From: Vibrio furnissii CIP 102972
Lineage (GTDB): Bacteria; Pseudomonadota; Gammaproteobacteria; Enterobacterales; Vibrionaceae
Direction of reading: 5' to 3'
DNA length: 64,000 nucleotides
Assembly: GCF_000176175.1 (NCBI RefSeq)
Contig: NZ_ACZP01000022.1
Location: forward strand, 62,068 to 126,067
Below the pieces are notes generated by a model that did no database searches, had not been told where the DNA came from, and saw nothing but the letters and a program-made list of their open reading frames with translations. Below are positions 26,166-34,007 of the stretch, in pieces. Each line of letters begins with the position of its first letter. Positions within the stretch are counted from its first letter, which is position 1. The position numbers and the translations under genes are program-made.

Positions 26166-27134
26166 TTACGCATTGCTCATAATTCGAGGCGCTGGCTGAT
26201 AATACATCACATAACGCAGCGCCACGTAACTGACCACCACGGTAGCAACCAGCAGTTCCACCATCGCCAACGCGTGAACTTGATGAACATCTTGTGCCGC
26301 CATGCCGATGCTGTCCATCCAGTGCGCCATTTTGAACAGCGCGGTGGCACCAATCACCATCGGGAAGGTGAATGCCGCATAGCCCGGGCTAAATGGCAGG
26401 CGCAGCAAGCGAGTGAACGCCAAGTAGATGATCGCAGTCATCAGCACCGCAATCCCAAACAGCAGCGCAATCACCACTGGCGATGGGGTGGCGGTTACGG
26501 TCAGATAACCGGCCATCGACAGGCTGGCTGGCGCGGCCAGAATTGCCATGGTGGGTTTAGCCGCATCCGGCACTTCTTGGGTGAACATAAAGCGATAGAT
26601 CATCACCGGCAGCATCACCGCGTAAGCCAGCATGCCAAACAGCAGCGCGCCATGAGCAATCGGAGCCAGCGCAGGGTTACCAGAAAACGCCACGTCAGCG
26701 ACGATAATGCCCACCGGCGGCACAAACCAGCTTGGCACCATGTGGTGCAGTTCGAACGCTTTGGCGCGGTGGTACACAAAACTCGCCAGAAAAATCACAT
26801 GCAGCACCACAGCCATCAGCCACAATGCATCGCCCGTGATGGGGAAAAACTGGCCGACGGAATGGCTGACAACCATGGTCGCCATCGCATAAGTGGGCAC
26901 CACGCTGCCCACCACCGGATGGGCCAAATCTTGGCGCAATAGATGACCGTGGCACAGAAACTTCACAGTCAGGACCAGCAGCAACACGCTGGCCAGTGCC
27001 GCGCCAGTCCATTGACCGACACCATGCAAATCAGCGGCATTTTCCCAGCACCAGCCCAAACTGGCGATACCGAGCGCCAAACCCGCCATCGGTGTTGGCG
27101 CGCCCATCACTTTGTTTTTCGCAGTTCGAATCAT
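26166..27134 (-). CDS. TDT-family (TehA/SLAC1-like) transporter
   Basis: This 322-residue membrane protein has ten predicted hydrophobic helices and belongs to the tellurite-resistance/dicarboxylate transporter (TDT) family, which also includes plant SLAC1 and the fungal sulfite pump SSU1. Visible features are PTPMAGLALGIASLGW at the start, the central SWFVPPVGIIVADVAFSG, and the final PFSPGYAAFTFPMVIGATAL. The ATG at 27134 is preceded by GAGG at proper spacing and is preferred over an in-frame GTG at 27140. It is divergent from a YeiE-like LysR gene that likely controls it. The substrate is unknown; sulfite is a reasonable guess from the regulator type. Confidence 0.82.
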   Translation of the reverse strand: MIRTAKNKVMGAPTPMAGLALGIASLGWCWENAADLHGVGQWTGAALASVLLLVLTVKFLCHGHLLRQDLAHPVVGSVVPTYAMATMVVSHSVGQFFPITGDALWLMAVVLHVIFLASFVYHRAKAFELHHMVPSWFVPPVGIIVADVAFSGNPALAPIAHGALLFGMLAYAVMLPVMIYRFMFTQEVPDAAKPTMAILAAPASLSMAGYLTVTATPSPVVIALLFGIAVLMTAIIYLAFTRLLRLPFSPGYAAFTFPMVIGATALFKMAHWMDSIGMAAQDVHQVHALAMVELLVATVVVSYVALRYVMYYQPAPRIMSNA

Positions 27135-27280
27135 AACCACCTCATCACTCGGTTACTTCAACAACACGACGAAACCGATCATCAACCGCGTCGTATTCGG
27201 GAATGGGGGCATAATACGCTTGCACTACGTTTGAATATATCTAATTATTCCTAACAGACGTTCAATCTAACTTAACGAAA

Positions 27281-28171
27281 ATGGCATCTAATATTTCCCT
27301 CAAACAGTTGCGCGTGTTCACCACCATCACGCAGCACAAAACCCTGACGGCGGCGGCCGAGGTGCTGTTCCTCTCCAAAGCGGCGGTCAGCATGGCGCTC
27401 TCGGAATTGGAGAAGCAGCTCGGGCACGCGCTGTTTGATCGGGTCAACAATCGGTTGATCCTCAATCAAGAAGGGCAAAAGCTCTTGCCGTTGGCCGATG
27501 AACTGCTCAGCCGCGCCAAAGATCTCGATCACCTGTTTGAAGATAACCAAACCCTTTCCGGTCAACTGCGCATCGGCGCCAGTGACACCATCGGCAATCA
27601 GGTCGCGCCCTATTTGCTCAGCGCCTTTCGTGCCCAGTTTCAGCATCAGTCACAAAGCCTGTTTATTTCTAACTCGGCGCTGATCTGTCAAAAACTGGTC
27701 GACTACGAGCTTGATATTGCGCTGATTGAAGGCAAAACCTTGCACCCACAATTGATGTCGACTCAATTCAGCCAGGACGAAATGTGCATCGTGTGCGCGC
27801 CGAATCATCCGCTGGCGAGCAAAGACAAAATTGTGCTCAGCGACTTTGAGCACAGTGAATGGGTGCTGCGCGAAGCCGGTTCCGGCTCACGGGAGTTTTT
27901 CCTGCGCGTGATGGCGCCGCGCATTGAGCAGTGGCACGAAGCGTTTGAGCTCAACACCACGGAAGCGCTGATCAACAGCGTTTCCGCCGGGCTGGGCTTT
28001 GGCTGCCTGTCGCGCCTTGCGGCGCAAACCGCGATTCATGACGGGCGCGTGCACGTGCTCAATGTGCCGCTCGACATGAAGCGCCGCTTTTGGGTTCTGG
28101 TGCATAAAGAGAAATATCAAAGCCCGCTGCTCAAGCGTTTTATTGAATTCTGTCACCACTGGCCAGCGTGA
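27281..28171 (+). CDS. LysR-family regulator, YeiE/CysB-like
   Basis: This 296-residue regulator has an N-terminal winged helix-turn-helix, SLKQLRVFTTITQHKTLTAAAEVLFLSKAAVSMALSELEKQLG (residues 6-48). The co-inducer domain starts near residue 90, at LSGQLRIGASDTIGNQVAPYLL. The sequence resembles E. coli YeiE, which has been linked to sulfite tolerance. It lies divergent from the TDT transporter gene across about 145 bases, the standard arrangement of a LysR regulator and its target. It is followed by the SOS gene yebG in its own unit. Confidence 0.85.
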   Translation: MASNISLKQLRVFTTITQHKTLTAAAEVLFLSKAAVSMALSELEKQLGHALFDRVNNRLILNQEGQKLLPLADELLSRAKDLDHLFEDNQTLSGQLRIGASDTIGNQVAPYLLSAFRAQFQHQSQSLFISNSALICQKLVDYELDIALIEGKTLHPQLMSTQFSQDEMCIVCAPNHPLASKDKIVLSDFEHSEWVLREAGSGSREFFLRVMAPRIEQWHEAFELNTTEALINSVSAGLGFGCLSRLAAQTAIHDGRVHVLNVPLDMKRRFWVLVHKEKYQSPLLKRFIEFCHHWPA

Positions 28172-28219
28172 TGCCGTAGCTCTCAGTTTGACGTCGCTGG
28201 CTGGACTTTTGCATTTGAA

Positions 28220-28239
28220 AACTGTATAAACAGCCAGTA
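28220..28239. promoter_or_regulatory. LexA (SOS) box of yebG
   Basis: AACTGTATAAACAGCCAGTA contains CTG-N10-CAG (28222-28237) flanked as in the LexA consensus TACTGTATATATATACAGTA. It lies about 32 bases before the yebG start, where LexA would block transcription. Confidence 0.85.
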
Positions 28240-28271
28240 ATTTTTTAGCAAAATAATGTAGAGGATGAACC

Positions 28272-28562
28272 ATGGCTGTCATCGTTAAGTACGTGGTGGA
28301 ACGCAACGGAGAAGAGAAAATGACTTTTACCTCGAAGGCCGAAGCTGACGCTTATGACAAAATGCTGGACACAGCAGATGAGCTGTTCGAGCTACTGGGT
28401 AAAAGTGAACTGATCGAAGACGAAGCGAAACAGGAAGAGCTGGCCATGTTCCTGGCACAGAACAAAGAAGAGATTCTTTATGCTCTGGGCGCGAAGCGCA
28501 AGCCAACCCCAAAAAAGCCTAAAGCGGTCAAAACCGAAGACGCGGTTGACGACGCAGCTTAA
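28272..28562 (+). CDS. yebG: SOS-inducible protein YebG
   Basis: This 96-residue protein matches YebG: MAVIVKYVVERNGEEKMTFTSKAEADAYDKMLD at the start, an acidic middle, and a lysine/proline-rich tail (KRKPTPKKPKAVK). YebG is a DNA-damage-inducible protein of the LexA regulon whose molecular function is not established. A LexA box lies directly upstream and a strong terminator follows, so it is a single-gene SOS unit. It starts about 100 bases after the LysR stop codon but is controlled separately. Confidence 0.94.
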   Translation: MAVIVKYVVERNGEEKMTFTSKAEADAYDKMLDTADELFELLGKSELIEDEAKQEELAMFLAQNKEEILYALGAKRKPTPKKPKAVKTEDAVDDAA

Positions 28563-28571
28563 TTCGACACG

Positions 28572-28600
28572 AAACCGCTGCCTAAGCAGCGGTTTTTTTA
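28572..28600 (+). terminator. Rho-independent terminator after yebG
   Basis: AACCGCTG-CCTAAG-CAGCGGTT is followed by a T run, directly downstream of the yebG stop. From here to the dapD start (28601-28828) I see no further gene or clear structure, only a short GAGA-TGTG-TCTC hairpin near 28660. Confidence 0.9.
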
Positions 28601-28828
28601 TCTCTGGCGTTCAGATCGGTCGGCATAGCGGCCGATCAAGTCCCACTTCCATCTAAAGAGATGTGTCTCTCAAAAGACAAAAAGTATCGTTCGATGGACG
28701 GATCCTTTTTTTACCCTTTCTTCTCTGAAAGAGTCTCTCTATGATGATTTCAACCCAATGACTGGATGACGCTCAACCCATCACTGTCACACAATAATTT
28801 TAAAGCTTAACGATTAATGGAGACCAAC

Positions 28829-29860
28829 ATGGCAAACTTTGCACTGGGCTTTGGTACTGCAACCAAAAACCGCGACGGAAAAATCATTGAAGTATTCTTC
28901 CCGACGCCGATCCTCAACCCAAGCGATCAGCTGGTTGCTGATTTGGCAGCAGTGGCTGGCTACAGCGAAGGCAACCAAGCGTTGGAGATCACCGCAGCGC
29001 AAAGCGCTGAGCTGGCCAAAGCGTTTGCAGCGAACGATCAAGCGGCAAGCGCAGCGTTTGCCGAGAAAGCAGCCGCTTCAGCACAGCCATTGGTGTTGGT
29101 GATTCTGGCATCAGATGACAAACCACAAAGCGTAGCAGAAGGCTTTTTGAAACTGCAACTGATCTCAAACCGTCTGGTTCAGCCTCACGGCACCGTACTC
29201 GATGGCATTTTTGGTCTGCTACACAACATTGCTTGGACCAACGAAGGCCCAATCGACTTGCCTGAACTGGCAGAGCGCCAAATCGAAGCGCGTCTGGCTG
29301 GCCGCGCATTGAGCGTCGATTGTGTCGACAAATTCCCTAAAATGGTGGACTACGTGGTCCCAACAGGCGTGCGTATCGCTGATACCTCGCGAGTTCGTCT
29401 GGGCGCACACGTGGGCGAAGGCACCACCGTGATGCACGAAGGTTTCATCAACTTCAACGCAGGCACAACCGGCGTGAGCATGGTTGAAGGACGTATTTCT
29501 GCAGGTGTTCTGGTAGGCAACGGTTCTGACATCGGCGGCGGCGCATCGATCATGGGCACGCTGTCTGGCGGCGGTAAAGTCGTGGTGTCTATCGGTGAAA
29601 ACTCACTGCTGGGCGCAAACGCCGGTCTGGGCTTCCCACTGGGCGACCGTTGTACGGTGGAATCAGGCTTGTACGTCACCGCGGGCACCAAAGTGCGCAT
29701 GCTGGACAAAGATGGCAACGAAGTCGAAATCGTCAAAGCGCGCGACTTGGCTGGCGTGTCCGACCTACTGTTCCGTCGCAACTCTCAAACTGGTCAGGTT
29801 GAGTGTCTGGCGAACAAATCTGCGGTTGAACTGAACAGCGAACTGCACAGCAACAACTAA
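28829..29860 (+). CDS. dapD: Tetrahydrodipicolinate N-succinyltransferase
   Basis: This 343-residue protein is the long form of DapD found in vibrios and some other gammaproteobacteria; the E. coli enzyme has 274 residues. The left-handed beta-helix (hexapeptide repeat) region is visible in VRLGAHVGEGTTVMHEGFINFNAG through ASIMGTLSGGGKVVVSIGENSLLGANAGLGFPLGDRC. It transfers succinyl from succinyl-CoA to tetrahydrodipicolinate in lysine and meso-diaminopimelate synthesis. The ATG at 28829, with GGAG eight bases upstream, is preferred over one at 28817. It is a single-gene unit. Confidence 0.95.
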   Translation: MANFALGFGTATKNRDGKIIEVFFPTPILNPSDQLVADLAAVAGYSEGNQALEITAAQSAELAKAFAANDQAASAAFAEKAAASAQPLVLVILASDDKPQSVAEGFLKLQLISNRLVQPHGTVLDGIFGLLHNIAWTNEGPIDLPELAERQIEARLAGRALSVDCVDKFPKMVDYVVPTGVRIADTSRVRLGAHVGEGTTVMHEGFINFNAGTTGVSMVEGRISAGVLVGNGSDIGGGASIMGTLSGGGKVVVSIGENSLLGANAGLGFPLGDRCTVESGLYVTAGTKVRMLDKDGNEVEIVKARDLAGVSDLLFRRNSQTGQVECLANKSAVELNSELHSNN

Positions 29861-29939
29861 GTCAGCCCGATTGAATCAGCGCTAAAATAGAGCGAACTTG
29901 CCGCGAACATGTCGGCAACATTCAAAAGGAATCAAAAAC

Positions 29940-29967
29940 AAGGTCAGCCTGCGGGTTGGCCTTTTTT
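29940..29967 (+). terminator. Terminator after dapD
   Basis: AAGGTCAGCC pairs with GGTTGGCCTT (two G-T wobbles) around a 4-base loop, followed by six T. A second small hairpin, TTGCCG/CGGCAA, lies just upstream at 29898-29918. Confidence 0.8.
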
Positions 29968-30117
29968 GTCACTCCAATTCAGCGGGTTGAAAAAGGATTT
30001 TGCTCAATAGTGGCGTTTTGATTCAATTCAGTTATCATTTAATGAATTTCCGCACGCCATTGAATGCCACTCTGGTGACGAAACTCGTCAGCCATGAGAG
30101 CGGAAATCAACACTGTT

Positions 30118-30185
30118 GCTTCGTATAACCCCACTGATAGGGTGTGGGGGTCTCTACCAGAATCCGTAAAATTCTGATTACGAAG
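30118..30185 (+). promoter_or_regulatory. Adenine riboswitch aptamer upstream of add
   Basis: The leader folds like the V. vulnificus add A-riboswitch. P1 is CTTCGTA (30119-30125) with TACGAAG (30179-30185); P2 is CCCCAC with GTGGGG (30129-30134 and 30144-30149); P3 is CAGAAT with ATTCTG around CCGTAAA. The J2/3 segment TCTCTACC is the signature of purine aptamers. The ligand-specificity base between P3 and P1 is T (30178), which specifies adenine; guanine riboswitches have C here. About 97 bases separate the aptamer from the add start codon. Confidence 0.92.
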
Positions 30186-30193
30186 AGTTAAGC

Positions 30194-30274
30194 GCACGAT
30201 CGCTTTTCTCTTTGTATGGCCCAACACAACCACCCAAGGTGAAAAGCGATTAATCTCAACTTTTTGATTAAGAG
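30194..30274 (+). promoter_or_regulatory. Expression-platform region of the add riboswitch
   Basis: CGATCGCTTTTC near 30197 can pair with GAAAAGCGATT near 30241, forming a long stem with a roughly 35-base loop. The ribosome binding site AAGAG (30270-30274) follows 20 bases later. No T tract is present, so translational rather than transcriptional control is more likely, as in V. vulnificus add. The switch geometry is inferred, not shown. Confidence 0.5.
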
Positions 30275-30281
30275 CCGATAT

Positions 30282-31289
30282 ATGAAAGAATTTATTCAGC
30301 AACTCCCTAAGGTGGAACTGCACCTACACATTGAAGGGTCACTCGAACCAGAACTGATGTTCGACCTCGCCCAACGGAACCAGATTGCGATTCCCTTTAC
30401 TTCCCCGGATGAAGTGCGCGCGGCCTACCAATTTTCCAATCTGCAATCGTTCCTCGATATTTACTACCAAGGCGCCAACGTGCTGATCCACGAGCAAGAC
30501 TTTTTCGATCTCACTTGGGCTTACCTGCTGCGTTGCCAGCAAGACAACGTAATGCACACCGAAATCTTCTTCGATCCGCAAACGCACACCGCGCGCGGCA
30601 TCGCGTTTGAAACGGTAATTAACGGCATTACGCAGGCGCTGGAGAAAGGACAGCAAGAACTGGGCATCTCCAGCCAACTGATCATGTGTTTCCTGCGCCA
30701 TCTCAGCGAAGATGATGCCATGCTCACCCTGCAGCAAGCACTGCCGTACAAAGACAAGATTGTCGGTGTCGGTCTCGATTCGTCTGAAGCGGGGCATCCA
30801 CCGGAAAAATTTTCACGCGTGTTTCACCAAGCCCGTGAAGCTGGCTTTCTAGCCGTGGCACATGCAGGGGAAGAAGGGCCGGCGCTAAACATTCGCAACG
30901 CAATTGATTTGCTTGGCGTGCAACGCGTCGATCATGGTGTGCGCTGCGTGGAGGATGCTGAACTGGTTCAAGTGCTGCAAGAGACGCGCATGCCGCTGAC
31001 CGTTTGCCCGCTCTCGAACCTAAAACTAAAAGTGTTTAGCGAGATGGATGAGCACAACGTGGTTGAACTGCTGCGCCAAGGGCTATGCGTGACCATTAAC
31101 TCTGACGATCCAGCTTACTTTGGCGGCTACATGACCGATAACTTTATGGCGGTCGCCAACGCACACCCGATGTCGCACCAAGAGCTGGCGCAATTCACCC
31201 TCAATGCGATTGAAGCGAGCTTCATCTCCGCTGAAGACAAGGCGCGTATGAGCGCGCAAGTGCATGAGGTGCTGGCGCGCTTTGCATAA
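30282..31289 (+). CDS. add: Adenosine deaminase
   Basis: This 335-residue enzyme has all the zinc and catalytic motifs of the adenosine deaminase family: VELHLHIEGSL (two His zinc ligands, near residue 14), AVAHAGEEGPA (zinc His and catalytic Glu near residue 196), RVDHGVRC, and VTINSDDPAYFGG (zinc Asp near residue 277). It converts adenosine to inosine in purine salvage. I chose the ATG at 30282 because an AAGAG site precedes it by eight bases; an in-frame TTG at 30264 would overlap that site. An adenine riboswitch lies in its leader, linking expression to adenine level. Confidence 0.95.
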   Translation: MKEFIQQLPKVELHLHIEGSLEPELMFDLAQRNQIAIPFTSPDEVRAAYQFSNLQSFLDIYYQGANVLIHEQDFFDLTWAYLLRCQQDNVMHTEIFFDPQTHTARGIAFETVINGITQALEKGQQELGISSQLIMCFLRHLSEDDAMLTLQQALPYKDKIVGVGLDSSEAGHPPEKFSRVFHQAREAGFLAVAHAGEEGPALNIRNAIDLLGVQRVDHGVRCVEDAELVQVLQETRMPLTVCPLSNLKLKVFSEMDEHNVVELLRQGLCVTINSDDPAYFGGYMTDNFMAVANAHPMSHQELAQFTLNAIEASFISAEDKARMSAQVHEVLARFA

Positions 31290-31317
31290 CACCAGGCACT
31301 GACGCCCCTATCAACAC

Positions 31318-31345
31318 AAAAGCTGCGCATGGCGCAGCTTTTCTT
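31318..31345. terminator. Bidirectional terminator between add and nnrS
   Basis: AAAAGCTGCGC and GCGCAGCTTTT form a perfect 11-bp stem with a 3-base loop and T tracts on both strands, between convergent add and nnrS. Confidence 0.92.
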
Positions 31346-31357
31346 TTCTTCGCCCGA

Positions 31358-32542
31358 TTAACCGGGGTGCCCATCGACTCTGGGCGTGAGTAACATCGCG
31401 CCAAATCGCCACACAAACAAACCAAACGCCAGCGCCCACAATCCGGCACTAAGGTTGATCCATTCCATCATGTGCGCCGGCCAGAACGCCACGCCCAAAC
31501 TGCGCACCAACGCCGCCAAGAGCAGCGCGGCAAACGCCAACGCCATGTTCGGCCCTTGGTAAATGGCTCGGCCAGTATGTCCCATGGTCACACGCGCGAT
31601 CATCGCCAAGATCAGTCCGGCGAGTGCCCCGATCGCAAACAGGTGTAACATGGTGTGCGACACAAAACCAGGATTGACGAACCCGCGTACCAGCAGACTC
31701 AGCGGAATACACGCATACGCCCCATGCAGCGACCACACCAAAGGTTCACTGAGCGTACGCCACGGTTGCCAACGCAACCAGCGAACCCATTGCGCGGCGC
31801 CTGCCAGCAGCATCAGCGGCTGCGCCAATTGCGCTTCAGCAATCGGGAAAAAGCTGACAATAAACAGCGCCACCAGCGGCCCGTTAGCCAGTACATCCAA
31901 CCACAGTTTGGGTGCAGCTTTCTCAAACTGAAAACGGCGCGCGGTGAAAAACGGAATCACCCGCCCGCCCATTACTGACAACAGCAACATGAACCACCAC
32001 AACATCGCCTGCCACACCGCAGAGGAAGGAAACGGCGGCATGCCTTTGATGGTGGCATAACTGGCAAAGTTGGCCACCATCGCTAGTGCAAACAGCGGCA
32101 CAAAAAACAGATTACGCCAGCCTTTGGCTTTCACCACGCGCATACCAATTTCGTACGCCGTCAGCGCCAAAAACAACGCTTCAATACTCGACGTCAGCCA
32201 CAATGGAACTGGCGTCCAAAACAGCACGCGCACCAGCAGCCACAACGTAACCAACAGCGCTAAACGTCTGCTTTTGGTGCCGGGGATGCTAGTCCAGTTT
32301 TGGACAGCAGTGAGCAAAAAACCCACCACAATCGCCATCGCAAACCCAAACAACATCTCATGCACGTGCCACCACAATGCGGGCACACGCAGTACATTCG
32401 GCTGCCCCTGCTGGAACATCCACACCCAAGCGACCACGGCAATCACCGCGTACACGCTGCCCAATAAAAAGAACGGTCGAAACCCCAACCGCAAGTAAGC
32501 CGGAATGCGCTCTTCAACCCGTTTATCGACAATATTTAACAC
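31358..32542 (-). CDS. nnrS: NnrS family heme-copper membrane protein
   Basis: This 394-residue polytopic membrane protein has about twelve hydrophobic helices and the NnrS opening YLRLGFRPFFLLGSVYA. Histidines of the WWHVHEMLFGF motif (near residue 58) are conserved in the family and thought to bind heme. NnrS proteins help cells tolerate nitric oxide, and in V. cholerae nnrS is controlled by the NO sensor NorR. No other nitrosative stress genes are adjacent. The gene is alone, convergent with add across a shared terminator. I could not identify a clear regulator site in its upstream region. Confidence 0.9.
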   Translation of the reverse strand: MLNIVDKRVEERIPAYLRLGFRPFFLLGSVYAVIAVVAWVWMFQQGQPNVLRVPALWWHVHEMLFGFAMAIVVGFLLTAVQNWTSIPGTKSRRLALLVTLWLLVRVLFWTPVPLWLTSSIEALFLALTAYEIGMRVVKAKGWRNLFFVPLFALAMVANFASYATIKGMPPFPSSAVWQAMLWWFMLLLSVMGGRVIPFFTARRFQFEKAAPKLWLDVLANGPLVALFIVSFFPIAEAQLAQPLMLLAGAAQWVRWLRWQPWRTLSEPLVWSLHGAYACIPLSLLVRGFVNPGFVSHTMLHLFAIGALAGLILAMIARVTMGHTGRAIYQGPNMALAFAALLLAALVRSLGVAFWPAHMMEWINLSAGLWALAFGLFVWRFGAMLLTPRVDGHPG

Positions 32543-32661
32543 GCTGACCTCTTCTGCCTCGTTCAGGGAGTATGACTTAGCCTAGGCATAAAGCGAGCCA
32601 GAAAATTATTCATTAAAGATCAATCAATTAAAATAGAACCTTTTGTTTTCGAGTCAAAAAA

Positions 32662-32694
32662 ACACAACAAAAAAGGAGTCATTAAGACTCCTTT
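32662..32694 (-). terminator. Terminator after the GNAT-peptidase gene
   Basis: AAAGGAGTC and GACTCCTTT form a 9-bp stem with a 5-base loop; on the minus strand it is followed by six T and more T-rich sequence. Confidence 0.88.
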
Positions 32695-32710
32695 GATTGA
32701 TGATGACTCA

Positions 32711-33814
32711 CTATGATGACACTGGGTCGCGGCGGCTAATCACCACACAAGCAATTTGCTTTTGTTTGCCAAAGCCGATGATCTGCGACAACGCTTTTTT
32801 GCCCACCGGCACGTAAGCCGATGCCACAGCGTGATCTTCCGATTCCGCATGTGGATCATGAAAGAAAAAGAACTTGTCGCTCATGCCACTCAAGACGATC
32901 CAGTGCGGCTCTTTCTTGCCATCAAAACGATAGGTGCTAATGAGCAGTAGCACGCACGAACCCTGCGTGACCCACATTTCGAGCTGCGCTTGGCTTGGCG
33001 GCGCGTCAATGATCTCAACATCTTCTTGTGCCAATTGACGACAAAAGTCCTGATGCACCAGCTCAATCACCTGTTTCTTGTTCGGATCGCGCACGCTGTC
33101 GATGAATGGTGTGCTGCGTGACTGGTTCCACAGCTCGACATGAAAACCGCGCCGCGCTGCCGAGAGCGCGAGGCCCTGTCCGCTGCATCCGCCATGGCCA
33201 GCCGCCATGAAAATGGTGGTCGCTTCACGCCACAATTGCAGCTCTTGCGTGCGGCTGGGTTCAAAGTGCTCATCGAGGCATGAAAAGCTCATCATCAGAC
33301 ATGCGGCACCGCAGGTAAACGGCGTGGTTTGCACGTACAACGGCATGGGTAGCAGCACTTTCTGACCATGGGGCGTCAACCGTTTCTGCATGCGACGTCC
33401 ATCACATAAATCGTCATAGTAATGGATGAGCAGCTTCAAAGTTTTGTAGCCCATTTTTTCATATAAATTTATCGCTGCTATATTGTCTTCACGTACTTCT
33501 AGCCGTAATGTAGTAGAGCCTTGATCAAGAGCTGCACGCTCGCATTGCTCGACTAATGTCTGAGCAATCCTCCGTCCTCTGAAATCAGGTTTAACGGCAA
33601 TCGAATACAACCTTGATAGCTGTGTACCTTGATGAAATAGTAGCAATGCATATCCAGCCAGTTCCTCACCGGCGTCCGCCACGAAAATAATCGCCTGGTT
33701 GGAGTGTAAAAAACGCTTCATTTGACGCGGAGAAATTTTATCCCCATCAAATAGCTGTTGTTCTAACGCATTAAGCGCATTGAGATCAGCACTGTTCGCA
33801 AGACGAAAGTCCAT
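32711..33814 (-). CDS. GNAT acetyltransferase fused to a C39-like papain-fold peptidase
   Basis: This 367-residue protein has two domains. Residues 1-150 are a GNAT acetyltransferase with the acetyl-CoA loop VKPDFRGRRIAQTLVEQ (about 74-90) and LRLEVREDNIAAINLYEKMGY. Residues 155-365 are a C39-like papain-fold peptidase with catalytic Cys168 in TPFTCGAACLMMSF, His304 in PHWIVLSG and Asp320 in FFHDP. It is divergent from a RimK-type ATP-grasp ligase across 193 bases. Such fusions have been noted next to RLAN-type ATP-grasp genes in comparative work on peptide-forming systems; the substrate is unknown. No export domain is present, so bacteriocin-leader cleavage by an ABC exporter is unlikely. 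Confidence 0.85.
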   Translation of the reverse strand: MDFRLANSADLNALNALEQQLFDGDKISPRQMKRFLHSNQAIIFVADAGEELAGYALLLFHQGTQLSRLYSIAVKPDFRGRRIAQTLVEQCERAALDQGSTTLRLEVREDNIAAINLYEKMGYKTLKLLIHYYDDLCDGRRMQKRLTPHGQKVLLPMPLYVQTTPFTCGAACLMMSFSCLDEHFEPSRTQELQLWREATTIFMAAGHGGCSGQGLALSAARRGFHVELWNQSRSTPFIDSVRDPNKKQVIELVHQDFCRQLAQEDVEIIDAPPSQAQLEMWVTQGSCVLLLISTYRFDGKKEPHWIVLSGMSDKFFFFHDPHAESEDHAVASAYVPVGKKALSQIIGFGKQKQIACVVISRRDPVSS

Positions 33815-34007
33815 ACGATGTCCTTACTGAATTTACAGGATAGTGGTTGGCAAGATTGCGATTTAGATTACCCAAAACACTTGGCGTCACCGCCATGCAA
33901 ACCGTCGAGAACGCTTTCTCCACCGGAGAAAAGAAGTTGGGCAGTCTGACGTGGGGTGTCAAGTCTGAGGGCTATGATACACCTATTGTGATAGGAAAAA
34001 ATTAACT

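Noticed and set aside
28601..28828. Possible small RNA or riboswitch ahead of dapD
   Set aside because: Only a 4-bp GAGA/TCTC hairpin was found; no known lysine-riboswitch features or convincing terminator are present.
32600..32640. FNR- or NsrR-like site ahead of nnrS
   Set aside because: Only one good half-site (ATCAA) is present and the partner half matches poorly; a claim would not be supportable.
32711..33814. Bacteriocin processing function for the C39-like domain
   Set aside because: There is no ABC transporter domain and no bacteriocin-like precursor with a double-glycine leader nearby.
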